A stretch of 64,000 bases of DNA, from contig NZ_JAEQNA010000007.1 of assembly GCF_016722895.1 (NCBI RefSeq), forward strand, positions 124,001 to 188,000. The letters run 5' to 3'. Of this stretch, positions 28,719 through 36,468 are shown one piece after another. Origin of the DNA: Ramlibacter aurantiacus (lineage in GTDB: Bacteria; Pseudomonadota; Gammaproteobacteria; Burkholderiales; Burkholderiaceae_C). A model generated the notes under the pieces. That model did not search any database. It was not told the DNA's origin and saw only the letters and a list, made by a program, of their open reading frames with translations. Position numbers and translations under genes: made by a program. Numbering within the stretch: position 1 is the stretch's first letter; every line of letters starts with the position of its first letter.

Positions 28719-29783
28719 TCAGACCAGGCACTGCTGCAGGCCCTGCAGGAAAATGTCCTTGGGCAAGTCCAGTCCTATGAAGACCATCTTGCTTTGCAAG
28801 GGTTCATCCTCGCGCCACTGCGGCCCCAGGTCGCTGCCCATGAGCTGGTGCACCCCCTGGAAGATCACCTTGCGATCCATCCCGACCATGTAGAGCACGC
28901 CCTTGTAGCGCAGCATCCGCGGGCCGTAGATGTTCACCACCGCGCCCAGGAAATCTTCCAGGCGGGCGGGATCGAACGGCCGGTCGGACTTGAAGACGAA
29001 ACTCTTGACGTCGTCGTCGTGGTGGTGGTGATGGCCATGTCCCTCGTGCGCATGCGAGGGATGCGAGCAGTGCTCGCCGTGCTCGTGGTCGTGGTCGTGG
29101 TCGTGGTGTTCGTGCCCGTGCTCTTCTTCCTTGAGGAAGTCCGGATCGATCTCGAGCTTGGCGTTGAGGTTGAAGCCTCGCAGGTCGAACACCCGCTCCA
29201 GCGGCACCTCGCCGAAGTGGACCGCCATCTGCGGCGCGCGCGGGTTCATGTGCTTGAGGCGGTGCATGAGCGCCTCGGTCTCTTCCGCGGGCACCAGGTC
29301 GGTCTTGCTGACGAAGATCTGGTCGGCGAAGCCCACTTGCCGCCGCGCTTCCTGCCGGTCGTTCAGCTGCTGGGCCGCGTGCTTGGCATCGACCAGCGTG
29401 AGGATCGAGTCGAGCAGGAAAGTCTCGGCGATCTCATCGTCCATGAAGAAGGTCTGGGCGACCGGGCCGGGGTCGGCCAGGCCGGTGGTCTCGATCACCA
29501 CCCGCTCGAAGTCCAGCAGGCCCTTGCGCTTCTTGGCGGCCAGCAGTTGCAGCGTGGCGCGCAGGTCCTCGCGGATGGTGCAGCAGATGCATCCGTTGCT
29601 CATCTGGACGATCTGCTCTTCGGTGTCGCTGACCAGGATGTCGCTGTCGATGTTCTCTTCGCCGAATTCGTTCTCGATGACGGCGATCTTGTGGCCATGG
29701 GACTCGCTGAGCACGCGCTTGAGCAGCGTGGTCTTTCCCGACCCCAGGAAGCCGGTGAGGATGGTGGCTGGAATGAGACTCAT
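28719..29783 (-). CDS. CobW/COG0523 family GTP-binding metallochaperone
   Basis: This 354-residue G3E GTPase probably delivers a metal, most often zinc in this family. The Walker A GFLGSGKTT is at 11-19, the metal-binding GCICCTIREDL has CxCC at 65-68, and SKTDL is the base-specifying motif at 159-163. A histidine/aspartate-rich run at 222-258 is a metal-loading loop. The C-terminal CobW domain follows. The ATG at 29783 gives the family start; the frame to 29849 is rejected. It lies next to dksA, whose product is metal-free here. Confidence 0.95.
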   Translation of the reverse strand: MSLIPATILTGFLGSGKTTLLKRVLSESHGHKIAVIENEFGEENIDSDILVSDTEEQIVQMSNGCICCTIREDLRATLQLLAAKKRKGLLDFERVVIETTGLADPGPVAQTFFMDDEIAETFLLDSILTLVDAKHAAQQLNDRQEARRQVGFADQIFVSKTDLVPAEETEALMHRLKHMNPRAPQMAVHFGEVPLERVFDLRGFNLNAKLEIDPDFLKEEEHGHEHHDHDHDHEHGEHCSHPSHAHEGHGHHHHHDDDVKSFVFKSDRPFDPARLEDFLGAVVNIYGPRMLRYKGVLYMVGMDRKVIFQGVHQLMGSDLGPQWREDEPLQSKMVFIGLDLPKDIFLQGLQQCLV

Positions 29784-29820
29784 GGTCGCGCTCGGAACTT
29801 CAAAGGTGCGGGAGTGTAAT

Positions 29821-29842
29821 GGTCCTGCCCCAGGGCGGGACC
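29821..29842. promoter_or_regulatory. 22-bp palindrome upstream of the CobW gene
   Basis: GGTCCTGCCC and GGGCGGGACC are complementary (one G-T pair as RNA) around a CA centre. It lies 38 bp before the CobW start and next to a TACACT box at 29813-29818 on the minus strand. It may be an operator, or a hairpin after an upstream promoter. It does not match the Zur consensus I know. Confidence 0.4.
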
Positions 29843-29895
29843 CGAGCAAGCCCTAAGACCATGCCTGCCGACGGTCCGCGCCCGCGAATGCCGCG

Positions 29896-31077
29896 CTACC
29901 TTCGCAGCAGGGCCAGTCCCTTGAGGTACTCGCCCTCCGGGAAGAACAGCGTCATGGGGTGGTCGGGCGCGCCGCCCAGGCGCTCGACCACGAAGGCGTC
30001 GGCCCCGGCGTCGATGCCCGCCGAGGCGACGATCTTGTGGAACAGGTCGAACGGAATGCCGCCCGAGCAGGAAAAGGTGAAGAGGAGTCCACCCGGCTCC
30101 AGCAGCTTGAGCGCCAGCCGGTTGATGTCCTTGTAGGCGCGCGCGGCGCGTTCGGCATGCGCGGCGGTCGGGGCGAACTTGGGCGGGTCGAGCACGATGG
30201 CGTCGAAGCGACGGCCTTCGTCGATGAAGCGCCGCAGGCTGGCATTGACGTCGGCATCGAGGAACTCGGCCCGTGCCGGCTCGAAGCCGTTGCCGTTCAC
30301 GTGGGCCTCGGCCCGCGCCAGGGCCGGGGCGGACGAGTCGATGGAACACACCTCGTCGGCACCCCCGGCCAAAGCAGCCACCGTGAAGCCGCCTGTGTAA
30401 CAGAAGCAGTTGAGCACGCGGCGAGCCCCCAGGCGGCGCACGTGCCGGCTGAACTTGAGCCGGTTGTCGCGCTGGTCCAGGTAGAACCCGGTCTTGTGCC
30501 CGGTGGCGATGTCCAGCGTGAGGCGCCAGTCGTGTTCGTGGATCGTCAGCTCGGTGTCGCCCGAGCCACGCAGCCAGCCCGTGGCCGACGGCAGCCCTTC
30601 GAGTTGCCGCGTACTCGCGTCGGAGCGCTCGTAAAGGCGCGACAGCCCGGTGACGGCCAGCAGCGCGTCGACCAGCACCGGCTTCCAGCGCTCGACCCCG
30701 GTGGCCAGGAACTGCGCGACCAGCGTGTCGCCGTAGCGGTCGACCACCAGCCCGGGCAGGCCATCGGATTCCCCATGCACGAGCCGCAAGCCGTCACTGG
30801 CGATGTCCAGGCACTGGCGGGCCTGGACGGCGCGCGCGATGCGCTCGGCGAAGAACGCCGCATCGATGCGCTGGCCGGCGTCGAAGCTCCAGGCGCGGGC
30901 CCGGATGCGCGAGGCCGGACTGAAGGCGGCCCAGGCCAGGAAGCGGCCGTCGTGCGCCTCGACGCGCACGGTCTCCCCGGCATCGCCGCCGCCCTTGGCG
31001 ATGGCGGACTCGAAGATCCAGGGGTGGTGGCGCTGCAGCGAGCGCTCCTTGCCCTCGCGCAGGCGAATGACTTTCAT
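29896..31077 (-). CDS. rlmI: Class I SAM-dependent rRNA methyltransferase (RlmI-like)
   Basis: This 393-residue enzyme is expected to make m5C in 23S rRNA (RlmI acts on C1962 in E. coli). An N-terminal PUA domain covers about 1-75 (KVIRLREGKERSLQRHHPWIF). The SAM fold includes VLNCFCYTGGFTVAALAGG, and the catalytic region has VLDPPKFAPT. The cysteine in the FSCSGG stretch is the likely nucleophile. The exact target site is inferred from family only. Confidence 0.9.
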   Translation of the reverse strand: MKVIRLREGKERSLQRHHPWIFESAIAKGGGDAGETVRVEAHDGRFLAWAAFSPASRIRARAWSFDAGQRIDAAFFAERIARAVQARQCLDIASDGLRLVHGESDGLPGLVVDRYGDTLVAQFLATGVERWKPVLVDALLAVTGLSRLYERSDASTRQLEGLPSATGWLRGSGDTELTIHEHDWRLTLDIATGHKTGFYLDQRDNRLKFSRHVRRLGARRVLNCFCYTGGFTVAALAGGADEVCSIDSSAPALARAEAHVNGNGFEPARAEFLDADVNASLRRFIDEGRRFDAIVLDPPKFAPTAAHAERAARAYKDINRLALKLLEPGGLLFTFSCSGGIPFDLFHKIVASAGIDAGADAFVVERLGGAPDHPMTLFFPEGEYLKGLALLRR

Positions 31078-31098
31078 GGCGTGGACCTCATGCGCGGA

Positions 31099-32025
31099 TC
31101 ACCCCGCCCCGCCCTTGCGCCGGGCGCGCGGATGGGCCGCGTCGTAGGCCTGGGCCAGGTGCTGGAAATCCAGCCGCGTGTAGACCTGGGTCGTGGCGAT
31201 GTGCGCGTGGCCCAACAGCTCCTGCACGCCGCGAAGATCGGCGCTGGACTGCAGCACATGGCTGGCGAACGAGTGCCTCAGCATGTGCGGATGCACCGGG
31301 GTCGCCAAGCCGGCCAGCAGGCTGCGCCGGCGCAGCAGCGTCCAGACGCCATGGGCCGAGAGCCGCCGGCCACGGGTGTTGAGGAAGAGCGCCGGCTCCA
31401 GTGCCTGGCCGCGTGCGGCGATCCACGCCTTGAGCGCGGCCAGTGCCTGCGCGCCCACCGGCACGCTGCGCCGCTTGGCGCCCTTGCCCAGCACGTGGGC
31501 GTCGGCGGCGTCCAGGTCGATCCACCCGCGCGCCTGCGCACTGGCCTGCAGGTCCAGCCCCACCAGTTCACCCACGCGCAAGCCGCAGCCGTACAGCAGT
31601 TCCACGATGGCGGCATCGCGTGCTTCGGTCCAGGGATCCTGGTCTTCCCGGTGGAAGCTGGCCAGTCGCACCGAATCGTCGACGCTCAAGGCCTTGGGCA
31701 GCGGCCGCGGCGCACGCGGCGCACGCACGTCGACGACGGGATTGGCGTTCACCAGTCCCTCGCGGCCCAGCCAGGTATAGAAGCCACGCCAACCGGACAG
31801 GATCAGCGCGATGCCCCGCCCGCTGCGGCCGGCGCCGTGCATCTGGGCCACCCAGCGGCGCACGTGCGCCGCCTGCACCTGCAGCAGCGGCACGCCGGCG
31901 GCCTCGGCCCCGGCCTGCAGCTTGCGCAGGTCGAGCGCGTAGAGCTCCACGGTGCGCTCGGCCAGACGCTTTTCGACGCGCACATGCTCCAGGTAGCGCT
32001 CGACGAGGGCGGCGCCGGCGTCCAT
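31099..32025 (-). CDS. xerC: Tyrosine recombinase XerC
   Basis: This 308-residue recombinase resolves chromosome dimers at dif with XerD. The catalytic residues are in view: Arg in CGLRVGEL, His and Arg in HMLRHSFASH, His in LGHAHIATTQ, and Tyr in VYTRLDF. The ATG at 32025 overlaps the stop of the DUF484 gene (TGATG), the same dapF-DUF484-xerC order as in many Proteobacteria. A longer frame to 32262 overlaps DUF484 and is rejected. Confidence 0.95.
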   Translation of the reverse strand: MDAGAALVERYLEHVRVEKRLAERTVELYALDLRKLQAGAEAAGVPLLQVQAAHVRRWVAQMHGAGRSGRGIALILSGWRGFYTWLGREGLVNANPVVDVRAPRAPRPLPKALSVDDSVRLASFHREDQDPWTEARDAAIVELLYGCGLRVGELVGLDLQASAQARGWIDLDAADAHVLGKGAKRRSVPVGAQALAALKAWIAARGQALEPALFLNTRGRRLSAHGVWTLLRRRSLLAGLATPVHPHMLRHSFASHVLQSSADLRGVQELLGHAHIATTQVYTRLDFQHLAQAYDAAHPRARRKGGAG

Positions 32026-32726
32026 CACTCCAGGCGCAGGCGCGACAGGGCGGCGCTGGCGAGTTCCGCGATGCGCTCGAGGAAATCGGTGCCCATGCCG
32101 CTGGAAAAACGCTGGGGGTCGGGCGATGCCAGCACCAGCATGCCGAACGCGGGGGCGGTGCCGGTGGCGGCGCCTTCGCGCAACGGAATCAGCGCCACCG
32201 ACATGGCCATGGAGGGGTCCTCGAGCCAGCCCACGGCCTCGAAGCCGGAATTGACGCCGCAATAGGGCTGCGTGAGCGAGGTGGCGAAGGTGCGCGCGTC
32301 ATCACTCACCTCGATCGCGAACGGCTCCTGCGCGTAGCGGCCATCCACGTCCCAGACCTTGATCGCCACCTGGGGCACCATGAACTGGCTGCGGATCTCG
32401 GCGGCGATGGTGGCCGGTAGCGCGACGGTGGAGCGCACCAGCAGCAGCTGGCGTGCCCAGCGCTGCAGCCGGTCGGCAATGATCATGTTCTCGTTGCCAT
32501 TGCGCACCATTTCCATGATGCGGGCTTCGAGCGCCTTGATCTTTTCGCGCAGCATCTCGGCCTGCCGCTCCTGCAGGCTCACCGCGCGGTTGCCGTGCGG
32601 GCTGGTCAACTGCACGCTCGCCAGCAGCTCGGCGTGGCGCATGAAGAAGTCGGGCGTGTTCGCCAGGTAGTTGGCGATGTCGTCCTCGGTGATGGGGTTC
32701 ATGTCGGGGGAGCCCAAGTTCGTCAT
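32025..32726 (-). CDS. DUF484 family protein (GAF-like)
   Basis: The 233-residue protein has the family start [26 protein letters not shown], then a coiled segment ([21 protein letters not shown]), then a GAF-like domain. The ATG at 32726 overlaps the dapF stop (ATGA); an internal ATG at 32702 would remove eight residues and is also plausible. The genetic link dapF-DUF484-xerC is conserved, but its biochemical role is not known to me. Confidence 0.92.
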   Translation of the reverse strand: MTNLGSPDMNPITEDDIANYLANTPDFFMRHAELLASVQLTSPHGNRAVSLQERQAEMLREKIKALEARIMEMVRNGNENMIIADRLQRWARQLLLVRSTVALPATIAAEIRSQFMVPQVAIKVWDVDGRYAQEPFAIEVSDDARTFATSLTQPYCGVNSGFEAVGWLEDPSMAMSVALIPLREGAATGTAPAFGMLVLASPDPQRFSSGMGTDFLERIAELASAALSRLRLE

Positions 32727-33583
32727 AGCGGTATCTCAACTTCACCTTCGAAAACCGTGGCCGCGGGGCCGGTCATGAGCACCGGGCTGCCGATGCCCCG
32801 CCACTCGATCGTGAGCACGCCGCCGCGGGTCTGGACCTCGACCCGCGAATCGAGCCGGCCCAGGCGGATGCCCGCCACGACGGCGGCGCACGCACCCGTG
32901 CCGCAGGCCAGCGTTTCGCCGGCGCCGCGCTCCCACACCCGCAGCGTGATGGCGTCGCGGGAACGCACCTGCATGAAACCGACGTTGACCCGCCGCGGAA
33001 ACGCCGGGTGTGCCTCGACGAGCGGGCCCAGCTGGGCAACCGGCGCGCGCTCGGCATCGTCGACTTCCAGCACCGCATGCGGATTGCCCATGGACAACAC
33101 CGCGGCCGGCACCTGCCGCCCGTCCGGCAACGGCAGCGGCCAGCGGGCCCAGTCGCCGTGCGCTTGCGGGTCCAGGCCCCGCGGGTCGAACGGAACCTGC
33201 GGCAGCTCGAACACCGGCGCGCCCATGTCGACCGTGACCCGGCCATCGGGCAGCATGCGCAGCTCCAGCACCTGGTTCACCGTGCGCACGCGCACCGTGG
33301 ACTTGTCGGTGAGGCCGCGCTCGCGCACGAAGCGCACGAAGCAACGTGCGCCATTGCCGCAGTGCTCCACCTCGCCGCCGTCGGCGTTGTGGATCACGTA
33401 TTCGAAGTCGATGCCCGGTGCGGGCGACGGCCGCACCGAGAGGATCTGGTCCGCGCCCACGCCGAAGTGCCGGTCGGCCAGCCACCGGTACTGCGCGGTG
33501 GTGAGGTTCAGCGGTGCGCGGGTTTCGTCCAGCACCACGAAATCGTTACCGGCGCCCTGCATCTTGGTGAAGCGGATTCGCAT
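32723..33583 (-). CDS. dapF: Diaminopimelate epimerase DapF
   Basis: This PLP-independent racemase converts LL- to meso-diaminopimelate, the residue that MurE of this window adds to peptidoglycan. It has 286 residues. The two active cysteines are in EHCGNGARC and ACGTGACA. It begins [19 protein letters not shown], the family start. It is the first gene of a dapF-DUF484-xerC operon. A GATAAT box 8 nt before the ATG suggests a leaderless transcript. Confidence 0.97.
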   Translation of the reverse strand: MRIRFTKMQGAGNDFVVLDETRAPLNLTTAQYRWLADRHFGVGADQILSVRPSPAPGIDFEYVIHNADGGEVEHCGNGARCFVRFVRERGLTDKSTVRVRTVNQVLELRMLPDGRVTVDMGAPVFELPQVPFDPRGLDPQAHGDWARWPLPLPDGRQVPAAVLSMGNPHAVLEVDDAERAPVAQLGPLVEAHPAFPRRVNVGFMQVRSRDAITLRVWERGAGETLACGTGACAAVVAGIRLGRLDSRVEVQTRGGVLTIEWRGIGSPVLMTGPAATVFEGEVEIPL

Positions 33584-33591
33584 GGGCGGCG

Positions 33592-33616
33592 ATTATCCGC
33601 CCTGGCTTCGCATAAT
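33592..33616. promoter_or_regulatory. Back-to-back -10 boxes for dapF and the Nudix gene
   Basis: GATAAT lies at 33597-33592 on the minus strand, 8 nt from the dapF ATG. CATAAT lies at 33611-33616 on the plus strand, 6 nt from the Nudix ATG. They stand out in very GC-rich DNA, and the 39-bp intergenic region is nearly symmetric. Transcription would start at or beside each start codon. No -35 boxes are evident. Confidence 0.5.
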
Positions 33617-33622
33617 CCGCCG

Positions 33623-35257
33623 ATGGTCCGCCCCACCCAACTGCTGCACCCCCCGCGAGAACCGGCGCCGCCGCGCGCCGCGGCCACCGTGCTCCTGATG
33701 CGTGACACGTCCGCCGGCCCCGAACTGCTGATGACGCGGCGCTCGGCCACCGCCAGCTTCGCCCCCGGCGCCTACGTCTTTCCCGGCGGTGCCATCGATA
33801 CGGCCGACGCCGCCGCGCATGCGCTCGCCACGCACCGTGACGGCCAGCAGGGGGTGGCCCTGACCCAGGCGATCGCCGCCATTCGCGAATGCTTCGAGGA
33901 GCTGGGCGTGCTGCTGGCCCGCACCGGGGACGGCCGGCCCGTCGGCGGCGCGGACCTCACCGGGCTCGACCGCCACGCGTCCTTGCTCGAGCAGTGCCGC
34001 ACCCGCGGCTGGCGCCTGGCGGCCGACGAGGTGTTCGTGCTCGCCCACTGGACCACCGACCGCGACATGGCCAAGCGCTTCGAGGTGCCGTTCCTGGTGG
34101 CGCGGATGCCCGAGGGGCAGGAGCCGGTGGCCGACGAGGCCGAGCAGTTCGAGCCGCTGTGGGTGCGCCCGGCCGAGGCGCTGGCACGGCACCAGGCCGG
34201 GCAGTTTTCGATGATCTTCCCCACCATCCGCACGCTGGAGCGGCTGGCCGCTTTCGACCGTGTCGACTCCCTGCTGCAGGCCTGCGCCAGCGGCCAGCCC
34301 TTGTGGACCAGCTGCCCGCGTGCGGGTTGGCTGGGCGGGCGTGAGGCGCGGTTCATGGAGCACGAAGCCGCCTACGGCGAACTGGCGCTGGTCTGCCCCG
34401 ACGGCCAGATCCTGCATGCGCTCGACTGGCAGCACGACAAGCCGGTGCCGCTGCTCAGGCACCTGCTGCGCCTCACGGCGGGCAACCGGGGCATGATGAC
34501 CGGCCCGGGCACCAATACCTACCTGGTCGGTGACGCGGACTGCGGCTGGGGCGTGATCGATCCCGGGCCCAGCGATGCGGCGCATATCGAACGCATCCTG
34601 GCCGCGACGCAGGGCGACATCCGCTGGATCGCCTGCACGCACTCCCACCCGGACCATTCGCCGGCCGCCCGGCCGCTGCAGGCGCGCTGCCCCGGCCCGG
34701 CCCCGATCTGGGGCTTGCCGTCGGCACCCACCGCCGAGCCGCATTCGGCCTTCGAGCCGGACCGCATCCTCGGCGACGGCGAACGCCTGTGCCTCGAAGG
34801 CAACGGCCGTACGCACACGCTGCAGGCGATCCACACGCCTGGCCATGCCGCCAACCACCTCTGCCTGCTGCTCGAAGAAGACGCGCTGCTGTTCTCGGGC
34901 GACCACATCCTCAACGGCAGCACGACGGTGGTGAACCCGCCGGACGGCCACATGGGCGCCTACCTCGACTCGCTGGATCGCCTATCGGCCTTGTGCGAAC
35001 GGCAGGGCGTGGAATTCATCCTGCCGGCGCATGGCCACGTGCTGGGGTTTGCGCAGCAGGCGATCGCGACATTGAAGCGGCACCGGCTGCAGCGCGAAGC
35101 CAAGGTGGCCGCAGCCATGCGGGCCTTGCCGGAGGGCACCCTGGACGACTGGCTGCCCCTGGTGTACGACGACACACCCGAACGCCTTTGGCCGGTGGCC
35201 CGACGCTCGCTGCAGGCGCATGTGCAGCGGCTGCAAGGCCTCGCTGCGGGTGAATGA
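33623..35257 (+). CDS. Nudix hydrolase / metallo-beta-lactamase-fold fusion
   Basis: This 544-residue protein has two enzyme domains. An N-terminal Nudix domain covers roughly 20-220, with the box core RECFEELGVLL. The C-terminal metallo-beta-lactamase fold, about 270-500, has the zinc motif THSHPDHS, then HTPGHAANHLCLL and LFSGDHILNGSTTVV. C-terminal helices follow. The combination suggests a hydrolase of a nucleotide-linked thioester or CoA-type compound, but the substrate is unknown. The ATG at 33623 is chosen by domain start; the frame to 33008 overlaps dapF. Confidence 0.92.
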   Translation: MVRPTQLLHPPREPAPPRAAATVLLMRDTSAGPELLMTRRSATASFAPGAYVFPGGAIDTADAAAHALATHRDGQQGVALTQAIAAIRECFEELGVLLARTGDGRPVGGADLTGLDRHASLLEQCRTRGWRLAADEVFVLAHWTTDRDMAKRFEVPFLVARMPEGQEPVADEAEQFEPLWVRPAEALARHQAGQFSMIFPTIRTLERLAAFDRVDSLLQACASGQPLWTSCPRAGWLGGREARFMEHEAAYGELALVCPDGQILHALDWQHDKPVPLLRHLLRLTAGNRGMMTGPGTNTYLVGDADCGWGVIDPGPSDAAHIERILAATQGDIRWIACTHSHPDHSPAARPLQARCPGPAPIWGLPSAPTAEPHSAFEPDRILGDGERLCLEGNGRTHTLQAIHTPGHAANHLCLLLEEDALLFSGDHILNGSTTVVNPPDGHMGAYLDSLDRLSALCERQGVEFILPAHGHVLGFAQQAIATLKRHRLQREAKVAAAMRALPEGTLDDWLPLVYDDTPERLWPVARRSLQAHVQRLQGLAAGE

Positions 35258-35261
35258 GTTG

Positions 35262-35617
35262 TGAAGCCCGCCGATACGCCGGATTCTGTGCGCCACGGTT
35301 GCCCGTGACGTGACCGCCATTCCTCTGGGCCGCTCGTCGCCGAAGCGGCTCGGTGCTACCTACCCGCCAGCTCCCCGGGACACAGGTCAACGCTGGCCTA
35401 CTTGGTATTGCTGCGCGTAGAGATTGCCCGTTTCACCCGGCGGCCACCTTGCGGCATGCCACCGACTCGTCTCTGTTGCTCTGATCCTCACCTCACGGTG
35501 GACAGGTGTTACCTGCTACGCTGCCCTGTGCAGTCCGGACGTTCCTCCGGTGCGGCCTTTCGGCCCGACGCAAGCGTCGGCTTTTCAGCTTGCACCAGCG
35601 GCGGTCTGGCGTGCTTC
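35262..35617 (-). ncRNA. rnpB: RNase P RNA, bacterial class A
   Basis: Read on the minus strand, this contains the conserved elements in order: GAAGCACGCCAGACCG near the 5' end, GAGGAACGTCCGGACTGCAC (P4/CR I), AGGTAACACCT, GGGTGAAACGGGCAATCTCT, GTAGATAG-like helix DNA, and the 3' end ACAGAATCCGGCGTATCGG with GGGCTTCA. It is the catalytic RNA that matures tRNA 5' ends. The ends are set by the pairing of the GAAGC and GCTTC termini and may be off by a few bases. It lies convergent to the Nudix gene and divergent from the S4 protein. Confidence 0.95.
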
Positions 35618-35625
35618 ACGGGGCG

Positions 35626-35631
35626 ATTATC
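35626..35631 (-). promoter_or_regulatory. -10 box of rnpB
   Basis: GATAAT on the minus strand ends 8 nt before the predicted 5' end of RNase P RNA, the expected distance. The -35 region is GC-rich and not recognisable. Confidence 0.55.
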
Positions 35632-35672
35632 GCCGGCCGCCCCACACCGCCTGCCAGCCCACTCACCTGCCC

Positions 35673-36374
35673 ATGACCGAAGAAGCCGTTCGCCTTTCCA
35701 AGCGCGTTGCCGCGCTGGTGCCCTGCTCGCGAGCCGATGCCGAGCGCTACATCGAGGGCGGCTGGGTTCGGGTCGATGGCGTCATCACGGACCAGCCGCA
35801 GGAGCGCGTGCGGCCGGGACAGGCGGTGAGCCTCGATGCCGGTGCGAGCCTGCTCGCACTGGCGCCGCTGACGCTGCTGCTGCACCAGCCCGCCGGCGCC
35901 GACCCCGTCCTGCCCCCACCGGAGCAGCGGTGGGCATCCGACAGCGGCCCGCGCGTCACGCCCAGCCAGTTGCGCCAGTTGCAGCCGTTGATGCCCCTGC
36001 CGCCCGGTGCGGGTGGACTGGCGGTGTACAGCCAGGATCGCCGCGTGCTGCGCAAGCTCACCCAGGACGCCAACTTCGTCGAGCAGGAGCTGCTGGTGGA
36101 CGTGACCGGGCATCTCGCCGAAGGCGGGCTCGCCCGCCTCTCGCACGGCCTGGTGCTGCGGGGGCAGCCGCTGCCGCCCATCCGCGCGAGCTGGCAAAGC
36201 GAGCAGCGCCTGCGCTTGGCCATCAAAGGGCTGGACCCGGTCCATGTGGGTTGGATGTGCGCCCAGGTCGGCCTGCAGCTTGTGCAGCTGCGCCGCCTGC
36301 GACTGGGGCGGGTGCCGCTGGCGGGACTGCCGCAGGGGCAGTGGCGGACGCTGCTTCCTCACGAACGCTTTTGA
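35673..36374 (+). CDS. RsuA/RluF-like pseudouridine synthase homologue lacking catalytic residues
   Basis: The 233-residue protein has an N-terminal S4 RNA-binding domain at about 7-55 (VRLSKRVAALVPCSRADAERYIEGG). The rest aligns with RluF/RsuA: the C-terminal RRLRLGRVPLAGLPQGQWRTL matches the family end. However, the catalytic GRLDxxxxGL is here MPLPPGAGGL (107-116), so Asp is replaced by Pro110. The conserved Tyr of KEYLV is Leu140, and the Arg-rich motif after GLN is lost. It probably binds RNA without making pseudouridine. The ATG at 35673 starts just before the S4 domain. Confidence 0.85.
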   Translation: MTEEAVRLSKRVAALVPCSRADAERYIEGGWVRVDGVITDQPQERVRPGQAVSLDAGASLLALAPLTLLLHQPAGADPVLPPPEQRWASDSGPRVTPSQLRQLQPLMPLPPGAGGLAVYSQDRRVLRKLTQDANFVEQELLVDVTGHLAEGGLARLSHGLVLRGQPLPPIRASWQSEQRLRLAIKGLDPVHVGWMCAQVGLQLVQLRRLRLGRVPLAGLPQGQWRTLLPHERF

Positions 36375-36468
36375 GCGAATCCGGCCGGCGCGACGGGGCA
36401 AGCCGGCGCCGGGATAATGCCGGCCTTTCCGACTGTCTCTGGCCCGATAAACACGGCCCGCAAGACCC

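Noticed and set aside
29025..29120. Low-complexity GTGGTCGTGG-type repeat
   Set aside because: It is the coding sequence of the His/Asp-rich metal loop of the CobW protein, not an independent element.
31099..32025. Tyrosine recombinase as sign of an integrated element
   Set aside because: Position after dapF and DUF484 and intact XerC motifs indicate the housekeeping recombinase; no attachment sites or phage genes nearby.
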